The notes under the pieces: generated by a model
What the model was told of the DNA's origin: nothing
Database searches by the model: none
The model's input: only the letters and a program-made list of their open reading frames with translations
Program-made: the position numbers and the translations under genes
Source of the DNA: Bacteroidia bacterium
GTDB lineage: Bacteria > Bacteroidota > Bacteroidia > Chitinophagales > Saprospiraceae
Direction: 5' to 3'
DNA length: 46,470 nucleotides
NCBI GenBank assembly: GCA_030433135.1
Contig: JAUILF010000008.1
Coordinates: 1-46,470, forward strand
Part shown: positions 36,839 to 45,721 of the stretch, piece by piece
Layout of the letters: every line of letters starts with the position of its first letter
Numbering within the stretch: the stretch's first letter is position 1

Positions 36839-36950
36839 GATCTTAATCCTGCTTCAGGACCACCGATTAGCATCTATACAGGACACAACTTTGAAAATGG
36901 TATCTTCAGGTGAAAGGCTGATTATGAAAAGACTTTGACATATTGGAGCT

Positions 36951-37775
36951 GTGATAACAATACGGGTTTATCTGTACATTTTCTTCTCCGCGACTCTGGT
37001 AGTAGCCTGCTCCCAGAGCATTAAACAGACTGAGGCAAATTTTGCAGAATTTTATGAAGAATATGAGGTGCACGGATCTTTCGTCCTTCTAAAGGATTTT
37101 GAAAACGAAAAAATAGTCCACCATTCTGCTCAGGTCAATCAACCCTTTACTCCGGCATCGACATTCAAAATTTGCAATACTTTGATTGGCCTTGAAACAG
37201 GTGTCATCGAAGGCAGAGAATTTGTCATTCCCTGGGACAGCGTCGCACGCAACCCGGTTTGGGACCAAAATCATAACCTGGAATCTGCTTTTTCCAATTC
37301 GGTCGTGTGGTACTATCAGGAAGTCGCCAGAAATATCGGCCCCGAACGAATGAAGTACTGGTTAGACGAAGTACAGTACGGAAATGCTGACACCACTGGT
37401 GGGATTGATCAATTCTGGTTGGAAGGAGGATTGCGGATTACTCCGATGGAGCAGATCGAATTCCTGCAAAAGCTTTATTACAAACAACTTCCATTCCAGG
37501 ACAGGTCGATGAATATTACCAAAGAAATTATGCTTGACAGGGATACTCTGGGATATCGAATTTATGGCAAAACGGGGTGGGGAGGACAGGACCACAATGA
37601 AATTGGGTGGTATGTAGGATTTGTGGAAAGCGGGGACAAGGTGTTTTTCTTTTCCAATTGCATCCAAATGCCGGGTGATCAGTTGAAAGATATTCAGGAT
37701 GCTATTCGATTCGATCAGGCCAGAACTGAAATCCCCATGAATATCCTCGAAAATATGAGTATCATCAATAAATAA
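36951..37775 (+). CDS. Class D (OXA-type) beta-lactamase
   Basis: All class D motifs: STFK, SVV ('FSNSVVWYYQEVAR'), YGN ('VQYGNAD'), 'FWLEGGLRIT', KTG ('YGKTGWGG'), 'GWYVGFVE'; lipobox-like 'VVACSQS'; GTG start. Confidence 0.95.
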   Translation: MITIRVYLYIFFSATLVVACSQSIKQTEANFAEFYEEYEVHGSFVLLKDFENEKIVHHSAQVNQPFTPASTFKICNTLIGLETGVIEGREFVIPWDSVARNPVWDQNHNLESAFSNSVVWYYQEVARNIGPERMKYWLDEVQYGNADTTGGIDQFWLEGGLRITPMEQIEFLQKLYYKQLPFQDRSMNITKEIMLDRDTLGYRIYGKTGWGGQDHNEIGWYVGFVESGDKVFFFSNCIQMPGDQLKDIQDAIRFDQARTEIPMNILENMSIINK

Positions 37776-37793
37776 TCGAGACATTCACCTAAG

Positions 37794-38429
37794 TTGATAA
37801 TAGCTCTGATATATCCGCATGCAATACTTGGTACTGTAGCCCTATTGGCGGGTCTGAGCGCCTTAATTGCCAGGAAGGGAAATAAGATTCATAAAAAGAG
37901 TGGTCTTGTTTTCCTGTACACCATGCTGACATCATCAGCACTGGCTATCTTCATAACTCTAATACCTGGTCATCACAATCCAATTCTGCTTTCCATCGGC
38001 ATTTTTAGCATGTATCTTGTCTCGAGTGGATTTAGGGCTACCAGGTACAAAACGGGAAAATTAAATTTGATCTTTGACAAGTGTCTTGCGGGATTCATGA
38101 TAGCCACGGGATCACTTATGATACTGCTGCCAATGATCCTTGATCGATCTCCCAATGTTGTGCTGACTGTCTTTGGATCTATCGGAGTTCTCTTTGCTGT
38201 CCGTGATTTTCATTTGTTTCGACGGAAAGACGAACTAAAAAAGAAATGGCTCAAATTACATCTGGGTAAAATATGCGGTAGTTACATCGCTGCAACAACT
38301 GCATTCCTGGTGGTAAACCAGATGCTACCTGGTCTACTCGCATGGCTTACACCAACGGTACTTGGTACGGTTTATATAATCTATTGGGCAAGAAAGGCCA
38401 GTCCGGCTTTCCGCATTCCACCCCTTTAA
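37794..38429 (+). CDS. Multi-pass membrane protein (DUF2306-like)
   Basis: About seven TM helices; TTG start. Last codons (FRIPPL*) lie within the 38407 tandem repeat. Confidence 0.75.
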   Translation: MIIALIYPHAILGTVALLAGLSALIARKGNKIHKKSGLVFLYTMLTSSALAIFITLIPGHHNPILLSIGIFSMYLVSSGFRATRYKTGKLNLIFDKCLAGFMIATGSLMILLPMILDRSPNVVLTVFGSIGVLFAVRDFHLFRRKDELKKKWLKLHLGKICGSYIAATTAFLVVNQMLPGLLAWLTPTVLGTVYIIYWARKASPAFRIPPL

Positions 38430-38868
38430 TCCCCCTCAAGGGAGACAATTAACTATAATTCAATTTAATACATATAATCAAATACATATATGTATTACTA
38501 TAACCTCAGAGGGTTACTGCCGGCAAAACCGCAACCGGCTACCATCCACCGCCTTTCCGCATTCCACCCCCTTAATCCCCCTCAAGGGAGACAATTAACT
38601 ATATATCAATTTAGTACATATAATTACATACATATATGTACCATGATAGCCTCAGAGGGGCACAGCCGGCTACCAGCAACCGGCTACCGTCCACCGCCTT
38701 TCCGTATTCCACCCCCTTAATCCCCCTCAAGGGGGACAATTAACTATAATTCAATTTAATACATATAATTAAATACATATATGTATTACTATAATGCATA
38801 TATGTACTATTATGGCCTCAGAGGGCTACTGCCGGCCAACCCGCAACCGGCTACCGTCCACCGCCTTA
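38407..38868. repeat. Three tandem copies of a ~145-bp repeat with conserved internal palindromes
   Basis: Units start with CTTTCCGCATTCCACCCC(C)TTAATCCCCCTCAAGGGRGACAATTAACTATA at 38407, 38553 and 38698; each carries ACATATATGT palindromes and CCTCAGAGGG...GCAACCGGCTACC. Confidence 0.95.
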
Positions 38869-40329
38869 CACTTCCCAGCCCTTGCGGTAAGTCCTACCCA
38901 CAAATTGATTGGCTTCTTTGAGATTGGTGATCTTCATGTTGTCACCGTCCCAAAGCAATTTCTTACGACCATAAAATTCCATACTATCGCCGTCCTTTCG
39001 CTGCAACATGTAGCTTCTGATAGCAAGATTACCCATCAGTACCGTTTCAGTCATAGGTCCGGCATAATCAAAGGAGGATGTTAATGCCTTATGCTCTTTA
39101 CTTCCAAAACCAGCTTTACAGGCATCCACCCATTTGCGGTGGTGACCGTACTCAGGCTCATCACTTTTTTCAACTTCAGGTCCGAATTCGGTGGTACCGT
39201 CATTCATGTAGAGTTTGGGCATCAAAGGTGAACTGTCATTAATATTGGTGGTAATAATTCCATTCTCACCGATGATCATCACACCGTTACGGCTTCCGCT
39301 GCCACCAATTTCATGATCCGCCGGGATAATAGTTGGATGTGCAGGGCGAATACCTCCATCACTCCAGGTCATTTCGATGGGTGACATACTCTTATCCGTT
39401 GCCTCGAAATGAAGCGTTATGAAAGACGAAGGTGGGCATCCTTCAGGATGATAATCTGCCGTCCACATTTGGGAATAAATCGAACTCACACTGCATTCTG
39501 CATCGGTAGGATACTTCAAACCAAGGGTGCGGAAGGGAATATCGATCAAGTGGCAGCCTACATCACCCAGCGCACCTGTACCATAGTCCCACCAGCCACG
39601 CCAATTAAACGGATGAATATTTGGGATGAAGGGAGTCTGAGGTGCTGGTCCTAACCAAAGATCCCAGTAAAGTTCATCAGGTTTTTTGGTTGCATCCGGT
39701 TTTGGCATTGGGCCTCCCTGGGGCCAGACAGGACGATTTGTCCAGATCTGAACCTTGGCTATCTTACCAAGCTTTCCCGAGTCAACCCAGCCCTGGACCA
39801 TTCCGAGTAATGGATTGGAGCCACCCTGGTTTCCCATCTGGCTCACGATTTGTTTCTCCCGGGCCATTTCAGTTAGCATCCGGGCCTCACGAATATTATG
39901 AGTCATGGGCTTTTGTACATAGACATGCTTGCCACGCTCCATAGCAAATGCAGCTGCTGGTCCGTGCACATGATCCGGAGTCGAAATAGTAACAGCATCA
40001 ATATCTCCTTCCTCCTCGAGCATCACCCTGTAATCATGATACATTTTAGCTTTGGGAAAGTTCTCAACGGAACTTGCAGCTGACCCTTTAAAATCAACGT
40101 CGCAAAGAGCTACCACTCTTTCCCGTCCCTTGACTGACGCATTCAGAATATCACTTCTTCCCTTACCTCCAGCACCAATGGCGGCTAAATTGAGCTGATC
40201 ACTGGGAGCTGTAAACCCCTTTCCACCCAAAACATGCCGGGGAACAAACATGATCGAGGAAGCAATAGCTCCCTGCTTTACAAAATTTCTCCTACTGGAT
40301 GTTTTCTTTTTAGTTCTTTGATTCTTCAT
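38866..40329 (-). CDS. Gfo/Idh/MocA family oxidoreductase with Tat signal
   Basis: 'SSRRNFVKQGAIASSIMF' Tat-like; 'AIGAGGKGRSDI', 'GKHVYVQKPMTHNIREARML', 'GALGDVGCHLIDIPF'. Confidence 0.95.
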   Translation of the reverse strand: MKNQRTKKKTSSRRNFVKQGAIASSIMFVPRHVLGGKGFTAPSDQLNLAAIGAGGKGRSDILNASVKGRERVVALCDVDFKGSAASSVENFPKAKMYHDYRVMLEEEGDIDAVTISTPDHVHGPAAAFAMERGKHVYVQKPMTHNIREARMLTEMAREKQIVSQMGNQGGSNPLLGMVQGWVDSGKLGKIAKVQIWTNRPVWPQGGPMPKPDATKKPDELYWDLWLGPAPQTPFIPNIHPFNWRGWWDYGTGALGDVGCHLIDIPFRTLGLKYPTDAECSVSSIYSQMWTADYHPEGCPPSSFITLHFEATDKSMSPIEMTWSDGGIRPAHPTIIPADHEIGGSGSRNGVMIIGENGIITTNINDSSPLMPKLYMNDGTTEFGPEVEKSDEPEYGHHRKWVDACKAGFGSKEHKALTSSFDYAGPMTETVLMGNLAIRSYMLQRKDGDSMEFYGRKKLLWDGDNMKITNLKEANQFVGRTYRKGWEV

Positions 40330-40570
40330 AGACAGTTATTGTAATTGTTGAACAGACCTTTTCATAGGAGCTAAGTGCAGTTCCATTGCAAGGTACCACG
40401 ATAATGATCTCTCGTTCAAGGTATAAAAAATTGAAAATCTAGCACAGGTACACCCAGCCTTTGGCCCAAGATGGTCAATAATCAATATCTAATTTTGAAA
40501 ATACTATAAGCAGGTATATGAGCATGCCATGAAGTACATCGACATGTGCAAGCTGAGGCTAATGAAAAGA

Positions 40571-41620
40571 TCACTCAACGGTCAAAATCCGAATGAGGCT
40601 TTTCGCATTGTCTTCCGAACAAAGAATCACCATAGTATCGTCCTCCCCAATCAAAGTATCGGAAGGGGGATTGGGAATCATACCCTTGATATTGTCCTTC
40701 ACCGCGACTACTGTACCACCGGTCAGGTTCCAGATGTCCAGGTCTTTCAGGGTTTTATCTTTATACCTGGGTTTGAGGTCATCATAACTAATCGATTCCA
40801 ACTTGTATTTTTCGTGGTTCTGTCCCTGGCCGGTCAAGAGATTAAGAAACTCAATCACTACTGGTTTGGTCACCATCTGGGCCATGAACATGCCTCCAAG
40901 ATGATCGGGAAGTATAACCCGATCAGCTCCGGCCCGGTATAATTTGGCTTCCGTTTCTTTTTCAGAGGCCCTGGAAATGATGGTGATGTCGGGTTTTAAT
41001 TCCCTTGCCGTCAAGGTAATGAATACATTGGCCGCATCAGAGGGAGTAGTAATAATGATCTCTCCGGCTCTTTCAATTCCGGCGGCCTTTAGATTGTTAT
41101 CCACAGCCGCATCGGCGATTAGCATCCTGAAATTTAAGTTCGATGTCACACTTTGCCGGATCTCCGGATCTTTCTCGATGACCAGAAACTCCCTACCCTC
41201 ACGAATCAATTCTTCACAAGCCTGACTCCCATTACGACCATATCCACACACGATTACGTGGTTGTTTAGTTTACTAATCTCTCGATCACTCATATAATCT
41301 TTGAATACTGATTTCAATTTTCCTTCAACCAGGAAAGTAGTCAACACTGAAATGACATAGGCGAAAATACCCAAATTCACTATGATATAAAAAGCTGTAA
41401 ATAATCGACCCGCGGGTGAAAGCTCAAACACTTCGGTAAATCCTACCGTGGAAATCGTTATAACCGCCATGTAGAAGGCATTGAGAATATCATAGTTCTC
41501 AATGGCCACAAAACCCACAATGCCTACAGCCAGACTCAAAATGAGCAGGCCCAGTGCGACAATAAAATTACTTAGGTTCTCCCTAACAGTGCTATTTCGA
41601 AATCTTCTAAAGCGTATCAA
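40571..41620 (-). CDS. Ion channel - TrkA-N (RCK) potassium channel family protein
   Basis: Pore segment 'AFYMAVITISTVGFTEVFELSPAGRLFTAFYI', RCK Rossmann 'NHVIVCGYGRNGSQACEEL', TrkA-C domain. Confidence 0.94.
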   Translation of the reverse strand: MIRFRRFRNSTVRENLSNFIVALGLLILSLAVGIVGFVAIENYDILNAFYMAVITISTVGFTEVFELSPAGRLFTAFYIIVNLGIFAYVISVLTTFLVEGKLKSVFKDYMSDREISKLNNHVIVCGYGRNGSQACEELIREGREFLVIEKDPEIRQSVTSNLNFRMLIADAAVDNNLKAAGIERAGEIIITTPSDAANVFITLTARELKPDITIISRASEKETEAKLYRAGADRVILPDHLGGMFMAQMVTKPVVIEFLNLLTGQGQNHEKYKLESISYDDLKPRYKDKTLKDLDIWNLTGGTVVAVKDNIKGMIPNPPSDTLIGEDDTMVILCSEDNAKSLIRILTVE

Positions 41621-41747
41621 AACATGGAGGAATCTAGTATACCAGGTTGATTCCAGCTAAGAAAATGAATTGATACGAATGGTACTAATAAAAGTACTCC
41701 CTTTCTGTTACGGTCAATACAATGGCTGGCAGGTACCAGATGTAAAA

Positions 41748-43922
41748 TCATGCCATAACCGGCATAGCTCTCTGCCGTTCTCCCGTCAAGCGAAATAAAG
41801 CATTGGCAATGGCGGCTCCAATAGGACCCAACGGAGGTTCCCCAACAGCTCCCGGTTGATCGTCATTCTGCAAGATGACCACATCAATCTCCCGGGGCGC
41901 ATCCCGCATCATAGCCATGCGATAAGGTCCATAGATCGTGGGCGTGAGTTGACTGTCTCTAACCTCCATTTTTTCGTATAACGCTGCACTCAGTCCCATG
42001 ATGATGGCTCCTTCACATTGTGCTCTGACCTGGTCTGGATTGATAACCAGTCCAGGATCAATGACACAAGTTACTTTATGCACCTTGATCTCTTTGTCCT
42101 GTAAGGATACTTCAACCACCTGGGCACAGGGTGTATTGGCATCGGTTGATGCTGCCAGCCCCATGGCCCTCCCATTGGGTAAAATATCATCACGGTATTG
42201 CGATTTCTCGACCACAGTCCTGATCACTTCCTTCAAACGAGTGCCTCGCTCATTGTCCTCAATGTGTGCCAGTCGGAATTCAGCAGGATCCTTTCCTGTT
42301 TTTAATGCCAATTCATCCATAAAACATTCAATAGCGAAGGTATTGGCCAATAATCCCAGGCTCCGCCACCAGCTGGTAGCAAATGGAAGTTTAACTCTCC
42401 AACACACGGCTCGATGATTTGGTATCGCACCATATTGAATCATTCCGCCCCGCCAGACACCCGCGTCTGCCCCCAGCAGAGGAGTGGCAATGCGAGGAAA
42501 CATGGGAGAACCAAACATTACATCACCACTGGACAATTGGTGTTCCATGGCCAGAATCCGGCCTTCATCGTCCAGCCTGGCCTTCAACACATGATGTGTC
42601 GGAGGTCGAAAAGTATCGTTCTGGAACTCTTCCTTCCGATCAAAAAAGCACTTTACCGGTCTGCCCACGGCTTTGGACAGAACAGCTGCCTGCACTGCAT
42701 TCGGAGTATGCAACCTCCGACCAAAACCACCCCCAAGATAAGTGGGAATGACGTTTACCTGGTCTTCACTCATACCCAGTCGTTGCGCAATCTCCTTGCG
42801 GGTAATAGCAACCACCTGAGTCGAAATCATGATTACCGCACCTTCCTCACTCACCAGGGCGACCGCCCCATTAGGTTCGAGCTGAGCATGCGCACCTATC
42901 GGACTTGTATATTCTCTAGTGATGATATTTTCTCCAGATGACAACAATTTTTCCGGGTTGCCATCCTTCTGGATCTCTACCGGGTTACCCTGACCCACCC
43001 TGATCATTTTTTCAATAGCCTCGGTCTGCCAATTGTCATCATACTCCCACTCAACAACCAGAGCTTCTTTGGCCTGATGAGCCGCTACCCGACTTTTAGC
43101 AATTACTCCTGCAAAGTCCTTCTCCACCACTACTCTGACCACTTCAGGCATATTTTCAGCAATAGAAGTATCGACACTGACGAACCTGGCTCCGATATGC
43201 ACTGGACGAGCAACAGCGCCGTAGAGCATATCCTCCATAATCGAATCCATTCCAAACATGCGCATACCCATGACTTTATCCCGGAGGTCAATCCGGGGTA
43301 CAGGCTTGCCGATGTAATTAAAATCAGCCGTAACTTTCAACGGCGGTGTCTCAGGTACATGCCATTCCTCCACACTGCTCACGACATCACCGTAGGTAAT
43401 CTGTCGACCACCACCCAGGAATCTTCCGCTTCTTATGCTAAGGTTTGCCGGATCAACTCCCAGCATTTTGGCTGCCTCACCTCTCAACATTTCGCGCATC
43501 GTGGCTGCTAGTTCTCTCAGGGGAATCCAAAGGCTGGAAATAGAATTACTTCCCCCGGTAGCAAAGGGATCAATATTACCGGTCGATGTCGCTGCGTGTA
43601 CCACTACCATTTGTGACATCTCGACTTCCAATTCATCCGCTGCCATTTGTGCAAGGCCGGTAAAAGTCCCCTGCCCCATCTCGACTTTGGGCGAATGTAG
43701 AATAACCCGATTGTCGGCCAATACTTCGAACCATATTGAAGGTGAATCCGTATCTCCCTGATACGGAAGCTCAATCGTATTGGCAATGCCTGCCAGGTAT
43801 CTCCGAATCATCGACCGACTTAAGTAGCCAACTCCCAGAATCACTCCCACTCCGACTGCTGACCCGACCAAAAACTTCCTCCTGGTCAAACCTCGCTTGT
43901 TCCTTTCTTCACGCATGGTCAC
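41748..43922 (-). CDS. iorB: Isoquinoline 1-oxidoreductase beta subunit-like molybdopterin-binding protein
   Basis: Tat-like 'LTRRKFLVGSAVGVG'; 'VEMGQGTFTGLAQMAADELEV', 'YLGGGFGRRL', 'VIDPGLVINPDQVRAQCEGAIIMGLSAALYEK', 'VGEPPLGPIGAAIANALF'. Confidence 0.95.
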   Translation of the reverse strand: MTMREERNKRGLTRRKFLVGSAVGVGVILGVGYLSRSMIRRYLAGIANTIELPYQGDTDSPSIWFEVLADNRVILHSPKVEMGQGTFTGLAQMAADELEVEMSQMVVVHAATSTGNIDPFATGGSNSISSLWIPLRELAATMREMLRGEAAKMLGVDPANLSIRSGRFLGGGRQITYGDVVSSVEEWHVPETPPLKVTADFNYIGKPVPRIDLRDKVMGMRMFGMDSIMEDMLYGAVARPVHIGARFVSVDTSIAENMPEVVRVVVEKDFAGVIAKSRVAAHQAKEALVVEWEYDDNWQTEAIEKMIRVGQGNPVEIQKDGNPEKLLSSGENIITREYTSPIGAHAQLEPNGAVALVSEEGAVIMISTQVVAITRKEIAQRLGMSEDQVNVIPTYLGGGFGRRLHTPNAVQAAVLSKAVGRPVKCFFDRKEEFQNDTFRPPTHHVLKARLDDEGRILAMEHQLSSGDVMFGSPMFPRIATPLLGADAGVWRGGMIQYGAIPNHRAVCWRVKLPFATSWWRSLGLLANTFAIECFMDELALKTGKDPAEFRLAHIEDNERGTRLKEVIRTVVEKSQYRDDILPNGRAMGLAASTDANTPCAQVVEVSLQDKEIKVHKVTCVIDPGLVINPDQVRAQCEGAIIMGLSAALYEKMEVRDSQLTPTIYGPYRMAMMRDAPREIDVVILQNDDQPGAVGEPPLGPIGAAIANALFRLTGERQRAMPVMA

Positions 43923-44401
43923 AAATTATTTCGTTTTTCGGATTGAGACATGATCTCAGCCGCCCGATGAATTGCCCTGCGCATGCGGTAATAGGTACCA
44001 CATCGACAGATGTTAACGATACTTTTGTCGATATCGTCGTCTGTTGGTTGGGGATGCTGATCTAACAGTGCCACAGTAGCCATCATAAATCCCGGCTGAC
44101 AGTATCCGCACTGTGGAACTACCTCTTCCACCCAGGCCTGCTGTACCGGATGCAGAATCTCACCGTCAGAAAGTCCTTCGATCGTAGTCACCTCCTTGCC
44201 TGCTGCCAACTTCACCGGATAGGAACAGGAACGAACGGCCTGTCCATCAACAAGTAAGGTACAGGCTCCACAAGCTGCCTTGCCACACCCGAACTTGGTT
44301 CCCTTGAGATCCAATACATCCCTAATGACCCATAATAGAGACATGGATTCATCTACGTCCATCCTTCTTGGAATACCATTGAGTCGAAATGTAATCAACA
44401 T
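43919..44401 (-). CDS. iorA: (2Fe-2S)-binding subunit (isoquinoline 1-oxidoreductase alpha subunit-like)
   Basis: 'LKGTKFGCGKAACGACTLLVDGQAVRSC', 'VPQCGYCQPGFMMATVALL', 'NICRCGTYYRMRRAI'. Confidence 0.96.
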   Translation of the reverse strand: MLITFRLNGIPRRMDVDESMSLLWVIRDVLDLKGTKFGCGKAACGACTLLVDGQAVRSCSYPVKLAAGKEVTTIEGLSDGEILHPVQQAWVEEVVPQCGYCQPGFMMATVALLDQHPQPTDDDIDKSIVNICRCGTYYRMRRAIHRAAEIMSQSEKRNNL

Positions 44402-44417
44402 ATAATATCATTCATTT

Positions 44418-45056
44418 TTAATCGGGTATTGGAGCACCTGCAGCTGCCCACTCTTTCACTGCCGCAATAAATTCTTCCTTCATAACCGGGGGTTTTTCCC
44501 TGGGTTGGCCATCAACACCTACACCCGGATCCCAGGCCCATAGCACCAGGCTGTCTTCCGTCATATGTCGAACTAATTCTTCCAGACTGCGGTTACCATT
44601 GGTCACGGGGTTCAGTATAACCGCCCCAATTTCTTGCTCAGACAGTCCCTCCCAGGCCATCTCTTTTGGTGCCAATCCCCAATGTGGTGCCCCAGGTACT
44701 CCTGAATAATTGTTGTTTTCTTCCTGATGGCAGGATTCGCATCGCAATGCAGCGACACCGTGATTATCCGGACCTCTTTGCACAGAAAAGTAGTGCTCAT
44801 GACTATCTTCACCCTGCAGTGGTCTGTCACCGGAGGGATGGCAGTTGATACATCTATTGTGAGTCAAAACCTCCATCATCTTCCGAAATGCCACTTCTCC
44901 ATGACCGTTCTCGAGTTGTGAACTATCAAGAGTATTTGCTTGATCCTGGTAATGACCGGAAGCGGAATTGGTCAGAAAAGCAATTCCTGCAAACACGATA
45001 ATAAGCCCCAGGCAAAGTTGCACTTTACGCTTTTTTGTCCCACCCAACTCTTTCAT
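44418..45056 (-). CDS. Membrane-anchored c-type cytochrome-like protein (two CxxCH motifs)
   Basis: 'NRCINCHPSGD' and 'LRCESCHQEE'; N-terminal hydrophobic anchor 'VQLCLGLIIVFAGIAFL'. Confidence 0.88.
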   Translation of the reverse strand: MKELGGTKKRKVQLCLGLIIVFAGIAFLTNSASGHYQDQANTLDSSQLENGHGEVAFRKMMEVLTHNRCINCHPSGDRPLQGEDSHEHYFSVQRGPDNHGVAALRCESCHQEENNNYSGVPGAPHWGLAPKEMAWEGLSEQEIGAVILNPVTNGNRSLEELVRHMTEDSLVLWAWDPGVGVDGQPREKPPVMKEEFIAAVKEWAAAGAPIPD

Positions 45057-45577
45057 TGCAAGCCGTATTTTGCCAATACCAAATCCCTGAAAGGGAGTGC
45101 AGCCTCTCTGCCCTCCCGCAAAATCTGAGTCGAGATAGTGTCGAGAATCTGCTCCAGAAAACGAGCTTCCAACTCGGGGTCCCGATACTGTAGTCCTCCG
45201 AAAGCAACAGTCAACTTCTGTATCAGAGGCTCCATAAGCCGGGGATTGTAATACTCTTTATCCCATTTCAATTTAAACTGAAGTCTCCAAAAATCGTATT
45301 CATTTTCATCTATGGTAAAGGGTAGCAAAATGACTTTACGAACCACTTCTGCAGGCTCATCTTCCTCAATAACTCCCGCAAATGCCTCCTGCAACCTCCT
45401 TTCAGTACTTGCCATGATAGCTTCCAGCAACTTCTTCTTGTTTCCGAAATGCCTAAAGATCAGTCCCTCAGACACACCTGCTTCACGAGCAATCCTGCTG
45501 GTAGGCACCGCATCATATCCCACATTGGCAAATAAATCGAGTGCTGTGTCCATAATTAGTTCCTTTCTTTCTTTCAC
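45053..45577 (-). CDS. TetR/AcrR family transcriptional regulator
   Basis: N-terminal HTH 'IMDTALDLFANVGYDAVPTSRIAREAGVSEGLIFRHFGNKKKLLEAIM'. Confidence 0.95.
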   Translation of the reverse strand: MKERKELIMDTALDLFANVGYDAVPTSRIAREAGVSEGLIFRHFGNKKKLLEAIMASTERRLQEAFAGVIEEDEPAEVVRKVILLPFTIDENEYDFWRLQFKLKWDKEYYNPRLMEPLIQKLTVAFGGLQYRDPELEARFLEQILDTISTQILREGREAALPFRDLVLAKYGLQ

Positions 45578-45590
45578 AGAGGATTGAGGC

Positions 45591-45608
45591 TAAGTGAGTG
45601 ATCACTTA
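45591..45608. promoter_or_regulatory. Palindromic candidate TetR operator
   Basis: TAAGTGA-gtga-TCACTTA, 13 bp upstream of the TetR start codon; perfect 7-bp arms. Confidence 0.7.
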
Positions 45609-45721
45609 CAATATAACATTACTCCAGATGTTATGCAACTTTCAGAACACTCCTATCTAATCCATAGGTAAGAGGCAAAGTCTTATCTTGTTTACCTGAG
45701 AATCACCTAAAGGATTGCCAC

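Noticed and set aside
38407-38868. Possible CRISPR array
   Set aside because: Units of ~145 bp are near-identical throughout with no unique spacers; not CRISPR architecture.
38490-39084. ORFs of 76 and 96 aa over the tandem repeats
   Set aside because: Generated by the repeat units and the 3' end of the convergent Gfo/Idh gene; the repeats explain them.
42414-42941. 175-aa plus-strand ORF
   Set aside because: Antisense shadow of iorB; composition not protein-like.
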